A DNA stretch of 64,000 bases from DATGZX01 sp035296965 (GCA_035296965.1 DATGZX010000415.1:16464-80463); one strand, 5' to 3'. Shown: positions 8,220 to 16,980, counted from the stretch's first letter. Numbers and translations: made by a program. Notes: a model not told the origin generated them from the sequence alone.

Positions 8220-8780
8220 TTAGTAACTCACCGGCATCACCGACGTCGACGACAGAGTGATCGGACCAGCGAGATAACCCTCCGGAACCCAGGTGTAAGT
8301 CACGGTGACACTCACCGTATTTGTCTGGGAATAAGTGGTACCGTTCACCACGACCGGCGAGTAAGGCCAGCGATTGCCATTATTGGCCGTGTCATCCCAA
8401 TCAAACGATCCATTGGCCGTGTTGAACCTAATGGAGACAATGACCTTGTTCGTGTCCATGGAAATCGCCTGGGGCAGCACGATTGAATTTATGATGTAAC
8501 TGTCCGTGACGTTTGGAAGCGATCCATTGAGAATCGCTTGATTGTTATCCTTCGCGTAATTGCCGCCGTGCGTGCTCGCAAAGCGCGCAGCCTCACGCGC
8601 CATGCTGGCCACTTCCTGATAGCGGAAGACGCCCATGCCGCCGATTAGTGTTCCGAGAATCATAAAGAACAAAGTAGGTGCGACGAGGGCGAACTCCAGG
8701 GCTGCGGTTCCGGCACGAGAACGGTGAGGGCAAAACGCCCGCTGTTTGTGGCATTGCGTCGGACGGGTGCGCAATAACAT
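8220..8780 (-). CDS. TadE-like pseudopilin protein (first in operon)
   Basis: A 186-residue protein with a basic leader, then RAGTAALEFALVAPTLFFMI: the Gly-x-x-Ala-Leu-Glu-Phe motif of TadE proteins, processed by a prepilin peptidase in characterised systems, followed by one transmembrane helix. Residues 45-70 (YQEVASMAREAARFASTHGG) are the usual TadE helix-end segment; the remainder is an exported beta-rich domain. GGAG lies 8 bases before the ATG at 8780. It heads the minus-strand operon and shares architecture, though little sequence, with the tadE-like gene at its end. Confidence 0.8.
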   Translation of the reverse strand: MLLRTRPTQCHKQRAFCPHRSRAGTAALEFALVAPTLFFMILGTLIGGMGVFRYQEVASMAREAARFASTHGGNYAKDNNQAILNGSLPNVTDSYIINSIVLPQAISMDTNKVIVSIRFNTANGSFDWDDTANNGNRWPYSPVVVNGTTYSQTNTVSVTVTYTWVPEGYLAGPITLSSTSVMPVSY

Positions 8781-9147
8781 GATCGATCTCCAGGCGCCCA
8801 GAACGAAGGGTCGATTCTAGGCCTTAAGCAAGCGAGAGTAACTGCTGACAGTCATTTGTCACTTGACGTAACTCTTGTCGGCATGGGTTGTTATGGGACG
8901 TAAGCGCAAAACGGGGCGCTCACTTGAAAGCGCTATCTGGCGCATCTGCAAAATGGCCGCAGGTCAGCTGCACACAATAGCCTAGGCCTTCTGCCCTCCG
9001 AGAGTTCGCTTGTTTAAGGTCTAGGATACTTGGGGTTGGTTCAACCGGAGGGGATCTACAGAAAGCATAGAACACAAAAAAACCAGAGGCGGGCGAATAT
9101 CCGCGCTTTTCAAAAAAGTGTTCTTCGGGCTTACGCGTGTGTGATTG

Positions 9148-9270
9148 TCACCGTTTCGGCAGCACCCACGTAAGAGTTTTCAGCGGCAGGTACTCCTTAT
9201 CGGGGAAGCCGTAAGCGCGCCGCAAGATGGTGCGAATCCTGTTGTCGAGACCTTCGAAAAGTCCTAAGGT
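9148..9270 (-). pseudogene. C-terminal remnant of an ISL3-family-like transposase
   Basis: Forty codons and a stop read TLGLFEGLDNRIRTILRRAY followed by GFPDKEYLPLKTLTWVLPKR. The EGL-N-I-IRRAYGF--EYL-LK pattern is the characteristic end of ISL3-type DDE transposases, just after the last catalytic glutamate region. Nothing upstream in this frame looks like the rest of the enzyme; repeat copy B abuts it within 7 bases. This is a decayed insertion-sequence fragment. Confidence 0.65.
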
Positions 9271-9276
9271 CTGTAA

Positions 9277-9446
9277 CGCCGGGGCGCCCTGCTTTCGCGA
9301 GTCCAGGAATGGACTGACAAGTGACCCCGCGACGCGTGTCCCGGCTCATAATCAAGGACGTAATCGCTGCTTGTTCATCACGCTTTTGCGGAGTCCATTT
9401 TGAGAACCTGGTCGTTGCCCAGTAGCTGGGAAAGCCGGGGGACGCC
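9277..9446 (+). repeat. Diverged repeat, copy B (partner at 5614-5790)
   Basis: This copy aligns with 5614-5790 over its whole length with scattered substitutions and small gaps. The two copies sit on either side of the tad operon, in the same orientation, about 3.7 kb apart. Its junction with the ISL3-like remnant suggests both belonged to, or were moved by, the same decayed element. Confidence 0.7.
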
Positions 9447-9700
9447 TGCACATTTCGTAGCAGCGCATCCGACTCCCAGGAGGATAAGTCGATATGTCAG
9501 CGGCGGAGGCTCAGCATACCACGTGAACCAGAAACAAACCCATTTCTTCTAAACCGGGTCCCTTGCTCCGGCGGCGCGTTCGGGGTACGTTCGCTTATGT
9601 AAGAGCTGGCCGGATCTGTATCTATTCCATTCAAGTCTACGATGTTCTCGTGCCGGGCAGCAGGCCGACCGGTAAGCGTCGGCCCCTGCAATGAGGAGAC

Positions 9701-10345
9701 ATGCCGGTGCCAAGACAGAACCGCGTGACGCCTGCCGGTGAGATCATCGCCGCCGCTGAGCGAGGTACGTTTATGGGCAACCGAGGCGTCCTCCATGACG
9801 AGCAAGGCAATATCAAGCGAGCATGGCAACTCAAACGCTGGCTTGTGTGCGTGCTGGAATTCAGAGGCCGAAAGCGGACCGTGATGACGCCTGGCCGCTA
9901 CACCGAGCTGTTCTTCCTTGATGAAGCCACCGCCCTGGCAGCCGGGCACCGTCCATGTGCCGAATGCCGCCATAAAAGCTATGTCGCCTTCCGTGACGCC
10001 TGGAAGTCGGGAAATCCGGGGATCGCCGGTTCGCAGAGACCTAGTGCTGACGTCATCGACCAGCAGTTGCATCTTGATCGACTCACTCTGAACCGCTTGA
10101 AACGCTCGTTTATCGCGACGCTGCGTGAGTTGCCGAGTGGAGTGTTCGTGAAGCGAGAGGGCCAGGGTCGACAGGCCTTTTTACTATGGGGCGACTGCTT
10201 GCTCGCCTGGTCGCCAGGAGATTATCGGCAGCTCCTGCCGCGCCCGGGATACGAGAAAGTGTTGGTTCTAACCCCGAAATCCACCGTGTGTGCGATCCAG
10301 GCAGGCTATGTTCCGCAAGTGCATGTATCGGCAGGGCTGATGTGA
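9701..10345 (+). CDS. Conserved protein of unknown function with a CxxC motif
   Basis: A 214-residue soluble protein. The N-terminal half is strongly patterned (RGTFMGNRGVLHDEQGNIKR, then LEFRGRKRTVMTPGRYTELFFLDEATALAAGHRPCAECRH). The GHRPCAEC segment recalls the metal-site region of Ada-type zinc domains, but no further ligand pair is obvious. I believe similar proteins of unknown function occur in many bacteria, but I cannot assign a role. The ATG has a well-placed GAGGAG site 5 bases upstream. It stands alone, followed after 170 bp by the sigma factor gene. Confidence 0.7.
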   Translation: MPVPRQNRVTPAGEIIAAAERGTFMGNRGVLHDEQGNIKRAWQLKRWLVCVLEFRGRKRTVMTPGRYTELFFLDEATALAAGHRPCAECRHKSYVAFRDAWKSGNPGIAGSQRPSADVIDQQLHLDRLTLNRLKRSFIATLRELPSGVFVKREGQGRQAFLLWGDCLLAWSPGDYRQLLPRPGYEKVLVLTPKSTVCAIQAGYVPQVHVSAGLM

Positions 10346-10515
10346 CTTGTCCAGAAGGATTGGGATCACACATGTCCGACCCGGCAGCAAATAGCCTGGC
10401 TGGATACTGCCGGGTTGGTACTCTGTTCGAATCTTAGCCCAATAGCGCGCCCAAACAGCATGCTCGGGAACTACTTTAGGAAGAAACGTTTTGGTCTCGG
10501 ACGAGTTTTCGAACC

Positions 10516-11952
10516 ATGGCCAAGCAGTCGCTTAACGGTTTTGTCCAGCACCTTCGCAACGTGGCGTCGGTGCAGACCTATCGGCGATTGTCGGATCGCG
10601 AATTGCTGGAGCGATACGTCGAAGTCCGCGATGAGGCTGCCTTCACGGCCTTGCTCGAACGGCATGGCCCGATGGTGCTTGGCGTCTGTCGGCGGGCGTT
10701 GCCGAGTTTCCATGATGCGGAGGATGCCTGCCAGGCCAGTTTTCTGGTGTTAGCGCGCAAGGCGGCTTCGGTTCGGAAGAAAACGGCGTTAAGCAGTTGG
10801 TTGCACGGCGTAGCGTGCCGGTTGGCCACCAAGCTGAAACGAGACCACGCGCGACGAAGGAATCGCGAATGCCGGGTGGCGGCGCGGGCGTCCAGCGACC
10901 CGGCCGCGGAAGTCAGTTGGCGTGAAGCGCAGGCCATCCTGGACGAAGAATTGCGACGGTTGCCCGATCGTTATCGCGCGCCGTTGATCCTCTGCTACCT
11001 CGAATGCCTGACGCGCGATGAAGCCGCCCAACGACTCGGCCTCTCAGCAGGAAACTTGCACGGCAAGCTTGAACGGGCTCGGCGTTTGCTGCGTGATCGT
11101 CTCACCCAACGAGGTCTGGCGCTTTCTGCAGTGATGTCCGCCGCCACGCTCGGCGAATGCGCTGCCCAGGCCGCACTGTCGCCCACATTCGTAGTTTCCT
11201 CAACCAAGGCGGCGATGCTGCTTGCCGCGGGGCAACCCCTCACCGAAAGCCTCGTCGCGACCGAAGTCATCGCCCTGACACAGAAGGTTCTGAAGAGCAT
11301 GTTTCTAACCAAATTGAAACTCGGCACAGTTGCGGTGCTAAGTGGCGGTCTGTTCGTGGCTCTGATCGGCACTTCCATCACCTCGCTCTGTATCGCCCAG
11401 GATGCGCAGCAGAGGACGCCGATCCTAGATCGATCTCGAAACGCCTTCGGCCCGGACAAAGTCGAGAGCGACGCGGATTTCATTCGGCGCATCAGCAAGG
11501 ATCTGCGTGGCACCGACCCTACGCCCGCGGAGGTTCACTTCTTCGTCGCGAGTAAGGATGCTGGCAAACGCCAGACACTCATCGACCTGTTCATCCAGGA
11601 GCGACAGGCCAAGGTCAAGCCATTGGACACCGGGAACGATGTATTGATCGACAACTTGATCGACTTCAAGTTAAGGATTAGCGGGCATGCAGGTTTGGTC
11701 AACATCGGGGACGCCCACCTGGAAACTTTTCCCTCCGCTGAGGAAGTCCTTCTGGCCCTGCCCGAAAAAACTCGAACCAAGAACTTCCGCGGCAATTGCC
11801 AATTGGTCAAGTACCAACTCGATGACGCGAAGTACTATCCCCTCGTGGGGCGGGCCCGTCTGGAGCATGCCCATTTCAAGTGCACGGTGGTCACTGACGA
11901 CGGAACTGAGGTTGTCTACGTCAACCACGCTCGTTTGATCCGACAGAAATGA
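10516..11952 (+). CDS. ECF-type RNA polymerase sigma factor with membrane helix and C-terminal PSCyt2-like extension
   Basis: A 478-residue protein, more than twice the usual ECF sigma length. Residues about 25-105 carry sigma region 2 (LLERYVEVRDEAAFTALLER, then FHDAEDACQASFLVLARKA) and residues about 135-200 carry region 4 (LPDRYRAPLILCYLECLTRD, RLGLSAGNLHGKLERARRLL). A hydrophobic helix follows at about 270-292. The C-terminal part contains DADFIRRISKDLRGTDPTPAEVHFF at about 320-344, strikingly like the DUF1549/PSCyt2 motif of planctomycete cytochrome proteins. This suggests a membrane-tethered sigma whose outer domain senses something. No separate anti-sigma gene is adjacent. Long sigma factors of this sort are known in planctomycetes. 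Confidence 0.85.
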   Translation: MAKQSLNGFVQHLRNVASVQTYRRLSDRELLERYVEVRDEAAFTALLERHGPMVLGVCRRALPSFHDAEDACQASFLVLARKAASVRKKTALSSWLHGVACRLATKLKRDHARRRNRECRVAARASSDPAAEVSWREAQAILDEELRRLPDRYRAPLILCYLECLTRDEAAQRLGLSAGNLHGKLERARRLLRDRLTQRGLALSAVMSAATLGECAAQAALSPTFVVSSTKAAMLLAAGQPLTESLVATEVIALTQKVLKSMFLTKLKLGTVAVLSGGLFVALIGTSITSLCIAQDAQQRTPILDRSRNAFGPDKVESDADFIRRISKDLRGTDPTPAEVHFFVASKDAGKRQTLIDLFIQERQAKVKPLDTGNDVLIDNLIDFKLRISGHAGLVNIGDAHLETFPSAEEVLLALPEKTRTKNFRGNCQLVKYQLDDAKYYPLVGRARLEHAHFKCTVVTDDGTEVVYVNHARLIRQK

Positions 11953-12036
11953 GCCGCACGAAAATGAAGTCTGAACCGTAGCCAAATGCTCGCAATGAAA
12001 CGACCTCGTACGGCTCTCGCCAATCCAGCCAGGTCC

Positions 12037-12552
12037 CTACTGTGGAATCAGATACATGTAACAGGCGATCGCGAACGCGACGCCGATCAGACTCCAGCGA
12101 ACCAGGGGGGGAAGACGCGTCTGGTTGGCAACGTCGTCCAACCGAGCGTTTCGGAGCGACCAATGCAGTCCCAATCCAAGTACCGTTGCGGAAATGAACA
12201 GTATGGCGTGAAGCGACTGAAACCAGCGCCGCTCGGGAATGATGTGAAGCCAGGTGAAACCTCCCGCCGTGTGCCCAAACACGATGGCGACGGCGGCGAT
12301 CGTCGCCAAGACTTCCGGCAGCAGCACGATCCCCACGACGATAATGCTCGCCCACATTGCTTCGCCGGCCGCCGCCGCCGCGGGGTGAACCTGGAACAGT
12401 TTGCGAATGAATGGCGAAGCTTCGTTTGTTTGGCTGTAATCGCCTGCCCAGTATTCCGCGGGTTGACCGTACATGGTCATGCCGACGTCGAATGAGAATG
12501 CCAGCAGGCAAGGGAGACCCAGGCCCAACAAACGCCGTTTCCATTGCCGCAT
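12037..12552 (-). CDS. Membrane protein, paralogue of its upstream neighbour
   Basis: A 171-residue integral membrane protein with about four hydrophobic segments and a basic N-terminus (MRQWKRRLLGLGLPCLLAFS). It aligns with the gene at 12580-13065 through shared features: RRLLGLGLPCLLAF versus RRLVGMGIPFALAF, an acidic-aromatic D-x-x-x-(S/T)-x-Y-x-Q motif, PE(V/L)LA-I---IVFGH, and a C-terminal LRW-LI segment. Function unknown. The two are separated by 27 bases and probably cotranscribed after a tandem duplication. Confidence 0.7.
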   Translation of the reverse strand: MRQWKRRLLGLGLPCLLAFSFDVGMTMYGQPAEYWAGDYSQTNEASPFIRKLFQVHPAAAAAGEAMWASIIVVGIVLLPEVLATIAAVAIVFGHTAGGFTWLHIIPERRWFQSLHAILFISATVLGLGLHWSLRNARLDDVANQTRLPPLVRWSLIGVAFAIACYMYLIPQ

Positions 12553-12579
12553 CTGTCGACCCTCCCGCGTTTGGCTGCG

Positions 12580-13065
12580 TTAGGGATGCCAGATCGTGCA
12601 CAAGGCTACCACCGACAAAAAGGCGATCAGCCCCCAACGCAGCCACGCTGGTAACCGCCTTCTGGGGGCCGACTGCTCGACCACTGACGCAGCCCGCGCC
12701 GACCATGTTAGCCCCGTTCCCAACGCTACCGCTGCAACTAGAAAAAGTCCGTTGGCGGCTTGATACCACAGGCTACCAAGGAAGACGGTGAGCTGGAGAT
12801 AGGCGCCGACGACATGGCCGAATACGACGGCGATCGTCAGAATCACCGCCAGCAATTCGGGCGTCAGAAGAAGAAGCCCGACGATGGCCCCCGCCCAGGC
12901 CACATAGCCCAAGATGTCAGCCTGGGGATGAAGGCGAGCCAGCGCGCGAAAGAGAAGACCGTCCACAATTGTCGTCTGGCTGTATGTCGACAGGGCCGTA
13001 TCCGGCAAGAACGCTAGGGCGAATGGAATGCCCATTCCGACTAGTCGGCGTTTGGAGTCGCTCAT
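12580..13065 (-). CDS. Membrane protein, tandem paralogue
   Basis: A 161-residue integral membrane protein with four predicted helices, starting MSDSKRRLVGMGIPFALAF. The conserved LLLTPELLAVILTIAVVFGH region corresponds to VLLPEVLATIAAVAIVFGH in the downstream copy, so the histidine at the end of that helix is conserved in both. No known family was recognised. It is the first gene of a two-gene minus-strand unit, convergent with the sigma factor gene and divergent from the DUF1570 peptidase gene. Confidence 0.7.
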   Translation of the reverse strand: MSDSKRRLVGMGIPFALAFLPDTALSTYSQTTIVDGLLFRALARLHPQADILGYVAWAGAIVGLLLLTPELLAVILTIAVVFGHVVGAYLQLTVFLGSLWYQAANGLFLVAAVALGTGLTWSARAASVVEQSAPRRRLPAWLRWGLIAFLSVVALCTIWHP

Positions 13066-13478
13066 CCGCGACCTCGCATGTCGATTAAGACGCCAGCGGT
13101 CACTGGCTCAAGTGGTCGAAGCTCTGGCGCCCATTCTATTCCAAAATCGATCCGGCGAATGCTTGATGCTTCAGGGGCCGGGTAAAAGAGCGCTAATGCG
13201 CGCTCCGCCCCTAGCACTTCGCCTTGCATTTTTCGGCGCGCCGATCTAGGTTACGCTCCGCATGTGGAGAAATACCCCGTCAGGGACGGCGGTGGTATCG
13301 GGGAGGCCGACCCATGCCTGCGCCTCCCCACTTCCAGCAATCGGACCAAGGAGGAGTCCCCGCGCGACTTCTACGCCTATCGTCTGCCGCTTTTCAATCC
13401 TTCCACTGGTCCCCCCGATGGCACCGTGCACCAACGGTGAAATGACCCTTTCGTCAACTCGTTTGCAAGGATGCATCT
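13066..13478. other. Divergent intergenic region, no gene seen
   Basis: 413 bases separate the divergent membrane-protein unit and the DUF1570 gene. Promoters for both should lie here, but no clear consensus pair could be placed. Open frames crossing it on both strands lack ribosome-binding sites and have no recognisable sequence. Confidence 0.4.
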
Positions 13479-15104
13479 ATGGCTGTGGATGGCCTGCTCG
13501 CGTTTTTGTTGGCCGGCGCGGTTGCGAGCGCCGGCCCCTCCGGCCCGGGCTCCCCCGCCGCAACTCCCGATCGCGAAAGCATGCTTGCCACGACCCTGGC
13601 CGTGCAAAACGCTCTGCGCGAGGGCCGGGATTTCATGCTCCACGGCGAATTCCGAGCGGCCGTCAACGCGCTCGAAGGACAGCTCGCCTATATCAACGGC
13701 AACCAGGTTTACCTGAGGCTCCTGGCCGACGCTTACCGTGGCTGCGTCAAGGATTTGCGTCTCAGCAAGCAAAATGAGGAGGCGCAGAAGTACCTGCGGC
13801 GCCTGCTCATCCTCGATCGCGGTGCCATTCTCGACACGGCACTCAACGGCGGCAGTGGGCCAACTGCGGCACCAACCAACCCGGTCGCGGCATCAGCGAC
13901 TCCAGCTGCTGCCCAACCCACCTCTCCTGCCCCGGCCAAGCTGACCGCGACGGTGCGTGCCAAGAGTGCAGAAGATTCCCTCGATGCATCCGCTGCGGGG
14001 GACAGGCGGAAGGACCTACCCCGTGCCTTGCTCGAGCGGGCCGACCAGGAATTCGACAACCACCGCTACTTCGAAGCGCGGTCCCTATACGAACAGGTGA
14101 GCCAGGCCGACAAGTCGGCCGCCGACCTTTGCCGCGAACGCTGGGCGTACTGCAAGCTCTACTTCGTGGTGGACCAGATGAACAACTCCACGCCGGAGGT
14201 CACCGCCTGGGCCGACCTGGAACGAGAAGTGCGTCAGGCGCTCGACCTGGCGCCTCGGCTCTTGTATGGCAAGCAGCTCCTGGAGGAAATCGAGAAGCGG
14301 CGCAATAACGGGAAAGCAGCGGATGTGAGTAAGCCTGCGGCGGCCGTCGCCGTGCGCCACAGCCCTGCCAACGACGGCTGGGCACTGGTCGAGAGTGCCA
14401 ATTTTCGCATTTTTCATAACCAGTCTCCCGAACTTGCCGAGCGCGCGGCGGCCGTGGCGGAAAAGACGCGGGCCGCCATGCAGCAGAAATGGTTTGGCGG
14501 CGCCGGCGATGCCTGGAGCCCGAAATGCGACATTTACTTGTTCGCCACGGGCGATGACTATAGCAAGGCTACGGGCGCCCACAACTCGCCCGGACATTCG
14601 ACCATTCGCATGGAGAATGGCAGGCTCGTCGTCAGCCGCATCGACTTGCACTGCGACGACCGCAACATGCTCACCGCCGTCCTGCCTCATGAGGCAACGC
14701 ATGTAGTGATGGCCGGGGAATTCGGCGAACGGCTCGTGCCGCGCTGGGCCGATGAGGGCATGGCGGTGCTGACCGAGCCGCGCGAGAAGGTCGATCGTTA
14801 CCTGAATAACCTGCCGCGCTGCCGCCAGGAAAATCGGCTCTTTCGTCTGCAGGACCTGATGCAGCTCGATGATTACCCGCGGAACGCTAGCTATGTCGGC
14901 TCGTTCTATTCCCAGAGCGTATCGGTGGTCGATTTCCTGTCCCACCAGCAGGGGGGACCGCAAGAATTCACGCGCTTCCTGCACGACGGCCTACGCTACG
15001 GCTACGACAAGGCATTGGAACGCCACTACGGCCTGCACGGCTTCAGTGAGCTGGAGCAGCGCTGGAACCAGTATGCCTTCCAAACCGGAATCGCCTCTCG
15101 CTGA
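13479..15104 (+). CDS. Exported DUF1570-type gluzincin metallopeptidase
   Basis: A 541-residue protein with an N-terminal hydrophobic signal (LLAFLLAGAVASAG). Residues about 45-115 look TPR-like (helical, REGRDFMLHGEFRAAVNALE), followed by an Ala/Pro-rich linker. The catalytic part (about 300-540) holds the zinc motif HEATH at 404-408 and the third ligand glutamate in RWADEGMA at 426, the gluzincin arrangement of DUF1570 proteins. It should therefore be a secreted or surface zinc peptidase of unknown substrate. An ATG eight bases upstream is in another frame; the ATG at 13479 gives the signal peptide. It ends 50 bp before a palindromic repeat. Confidence 0.8.
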   Translation: MAVDGLLAFLLAGAVASAGPSGPGSPAATPDRESMLATTLAVQNALREGRDFMLHGEFRAAVNALEGQLAYINGNQVYLRLLADAYRGCVKDLRLSKQNEEAQKYLRRLLILDRGAILDTALNGGSGPTAAPTNPVAASATPAAAQPTSPAPAKLTATVRAKSAEDSLDASAAGDRRKDLPRALLERADQEFDNHRYFEARSLYEQVSQADKSAADLCRERWAYCKLYFVVDQMNNSTPEVTAWADLEREVRQALDLAPRLLYGKQLLEEIEKRRNNGKAADVSKPAAAVAVRHSPANDGWALVESANFRIFHNQSPELAERAAAVAEKTRAAMQQKWFGGAGDAWSPKCDIYLFATGDDYSKATGAHNSPGHSTIRMENGRLVVSRIDLHCDDRNMLTAVLPHEATHVVMAGEFGERLVPRWADEGMAVLTEPREKVDRYLNNLPRCRQENRLFRLQDLMQLDDYPRNASYVGSFYSQSVSVVDFLSHQQGGPQEFTRFLHDGLRYGYDKALERHYGLHGFSELEQRWNQYAFQTGIASR

Positions 15105-15153
15105 TGAATCGTCAACGGATTCCGTTCTAAGAATTGATTAGTGGACGCACTCG

Positions 15154-15265
15154 CTCCCCTCGCCCGGTACTCCGGGAGAGGGTTGGGGGTGAGGGTTTGG
15201 CTTCGGGGGATACTGACGCACTGCCCTCACCCCTGCCCCTCTCCCGGAGTACCGGGCGAGGGGAG
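15154..15265. repeat. Large palindromic repeat, copy 1 (copy 2 at 59233-59345)
   Basis: Two 42-base arms, 15154-15195 and 15224-15265, form a nearly perfect inverted repeat with a 28-base loop. Each arm ends in CTCCCCTCGCCCGG / CCGGGCGAGGGGAG and itself contains a small palindrome around CCCGGAGTACCGGG. A second element with the same arms occurs at 59233-59345, so this is a dispersed, structured, probably non-autonomous element. It sits between convergent genes and may also act as a transcription barrier. Confidence 0.85.
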
Positions 15266-15291
15266 AAGAAGATCGGCAATCCAGCTGGCCG

Positions 15292-15765
15292 TTAGGCCAG
15301 GCCCATAGCTCGCTTTTTCTCCAGGATGAATTGCACGTGATGGGGAACATGATCCGACTCGATGCGGAGCATTTGCTCGAGCGTCAACAGTCCCATTTCA
15401 CTGTGGACGCCGTCGCGACTCCAGGCTTCGGCGGGCAGTCCGCGTAGAATGCGGGCCATCTGGCGGCGCATTTGCGCGAAAAGCTCCAATTCCTCTTCCA
15501 CATCCTGTTCCTGATAAGCCAGGGCCGCAGGGAAGCGACACTCGTCGTAACCAATGTAAAACGGGCGCTTCTCAGCAATCACACGCTTCATGCGATGGGC
15601 CCAGGCTTGCTCGGAATCGGACAGATGACAGACCACTTCCTGCGTACTCCACTTTCCAGGCACCGGACGCTTGAGGAACTGCTCGCGGCTCAGCCCGTTC
15701 ACGGCGTGGCGAAGCGTCTGCACTCCGGCCAGGTATGCATCCACCAGCTGCTGTTGTGAAGACAT
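15292..15765 (-). CDS. DinB family protein (DinB/YfiT-like four-helix bundle)
   Basis: A 157-residue protein. GKWSTQEVVCHLSDSEQAWA near residue 40 supplies the first metal-binding His of the DinB/YfiT bundle, and ESDHVPHHVQFI near the C-terminus supplies the other two. This family includes metal-dependent thiol transferases and many uncharacterised proteins; here only the fold is supported. The start at 15765 has a GGAG motif 8 bases upstream and is preferred to an in-frame upstream ATG. It follows lptB on the same strand by about 130 bases. Confidence 0.85.
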   Translation of the reverse strand: MSSQQQLVDAYLAGVQTLRHAVNGLSREQFLKRPVPGKWSTQEVVCHLSDSEQAWAHRMKRVIAEKRPFYIGYDECRFPAALAYQEQDVEEELELFAQMRRQMARILRGLPAEAWSRDGVHSEMGLLTLEQMLRIESDHVPHHVQFILEKKRAMGLA

Positions 15766-15894
15766 GGTGCTGACTCCAGAAGGGGTTTGGATCCAATCCC
15801 AGGGCACACACAGTCATTGATACAAAGAGAGAGAGCGGAGCGACACAGGTTCGCGCTCTCCGCGTTCTCTTTGGTCCGCCGGCCGTCGAGCTGG

Positions 15895-16980
15895 CTATCC
15901 TGCTCTCCGGTCGAGGTTGTCGCGAAGGTGCTGGAGCTGCTCGCGGCGGAGCGCCTCCGGTGCGTAGGGATCGAAGCTGGGGTTGTTCTGCAAAATGTGC
16001 TGCAGCACCGCGAACGCCCGGCGGCGCATTTCGACGTCGCGGCGCTCCAGGGCTTCGAGCAGGGCAGGCAAAATGGCCTGGCCATGCTGTACAAGGGCGG
16101 CGGAGGCGGCTTCGTGGTCGTCGCTGCGCAGGTTTTCGATCAGGCGGTGGATGCTCTCCATCTGAAGGACATCGCGCGCGGAAATGTCGCGTACGACTGG
16201 CAGCGAAGGGGCCCTGGACGGACCGCCGAAGCCGTCGTCTTCGAACGTCGTCCCCAGGTATTCGTCGATCGCGATCGGGTCGTTGATCAGTTCTTGCGGT
16301 TTGCCGTGCGTGCGTACCTGACCGTCCTTGATGAGATAGCTGCGGTCGGTAATCTTGAGAGTTTCGCGCACGTTGTGATCGGTGAGTAAGATCGCGATTC
16401 CCTGGCTGCGGAGATCGCGGACGATCTGCTGGATGTCGGTAATCGTCTTGGGGTCGATGCCCGTGAACGGCTCGTCCAGAAGGATGAGCAGCGGCTCGCA
16501 GACGAGGCAACGGGCAATCTCCAGCCGGCGTTTCTCCCCGCCGGAGAGCCTGGCGGCGTTGTTCTTGCGCACGCGGTTCAGGCCAAATTGATCGAGGATT
16601 TTGTCCGTGCGCTCCCAGCGCTCGCTGTGCCTCAGCGACCGGCCCAGGCTGCGGCAGACCGGCATGGCCTCCAGGATCGCGAGGATATTCTTCTCGACTG
16701 TCAGTTTGCGAAAAACGCTCGTTTCCTGGGAGAGATAGCCCATGCCGAGACGAGCCCGGCGATACATGGGCAGCAGCGTCACGTCTCGCCCGTCGAACGT
16801 GACCTGGCCTCCCTGCGGCGTGATCTGGCCTGTTGTCATGCGAAAGCTGGTTGTCTTGCCGGCCCCGTTGGGCCCGAGCAGGCCGACCACCTCGCCGGCG
16901 GAGACGTCGAAATTGACGCCGTCCACAACCTTGCGGCGGCCGTACCACTTGGCCAACCCGCGAACTTCCAAAATGGGCAT
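15895..16980 (-). CDS. lptB: LPS export ABC transporter ATPase LptB with a C-terminal HEAT-like extension
   Basis: A 361-residue ATPase. Residues 1-240 match LptB closely: Walker A GPNGAGKTTSF, Q-loop YLSQETSVFRKLTVEKNI, signature LSGGEKRRLEIAR, Walker B LLILLDEPFTGIDP and the H-loop TDHNVRETL. LptB powers LPS transport from the inner to the outer membrane with LptFG. Standard LptB ends near residue 240; here about 120 extra residues follow, helical and HEAT-repeat-like (ALVQHGQAILPALLEALERR, then RRRAFAVLQHILQ). The start is the ATG at 16980, 8 bases after AGGAG; a GTG at 16989 is less likely. The lptACFG partners are not in the window. Confidence 0.9.
   Translation of the reverse strand: MPILEVRGLAKWYGRRKVVDGVNFDVSAGEVVGLLGPNGAGKTTSFRMTTGQITPQGGQVTFDGRDVTLLPMYRRARLGMGYLSQETSVFRKLTVEKNILAILEAMPVCRSLGRSLRHSERWERTDKILDQFGLNRVRKNNAARLSGGEKRRLEIARCLVCEPLLILLDEPFTGIDPKTITDIQQIVRDLRSQGIAILLTDHNVRETLKITDRSYLIKDGQVRTHGKPQELINDPIAIDEYLGTTFEDDGFGGPSRAPSLPVVRDISARDVLQMESIHRLIENLRSDDHEAASAALVQHGQAILPALLEALERRDVEMRRRAFAVLQHILQNNPSFDPYAPEALRREQLQHLRDNLDRRAG

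Larger units (their letters stand above)
8781..9700. other. Long intergenic region with mobile-element debris
   Basis: 920 bases lie between the start of the tad operon and the next plus-strand gene. The identifiable contents are a 40-codon ISL3-like transposase tail (9148-9270, minus) and repeat copy B (9277-9446). The upstream promoter region of the tad operon must lie in 8781-9100, but no convincing -35/-10 pair was seen. An antisense frame across 9497-10072 is a shadow of the downstream gene. Confidence 0.6.

Noticed and set aside
10380..10445. A GTTCGAATC T-loop-like sequence before the sigma factor gene
   Set aside because: No matching acceptor stem or anticodon arm could be folded, so it is not a tRNA.
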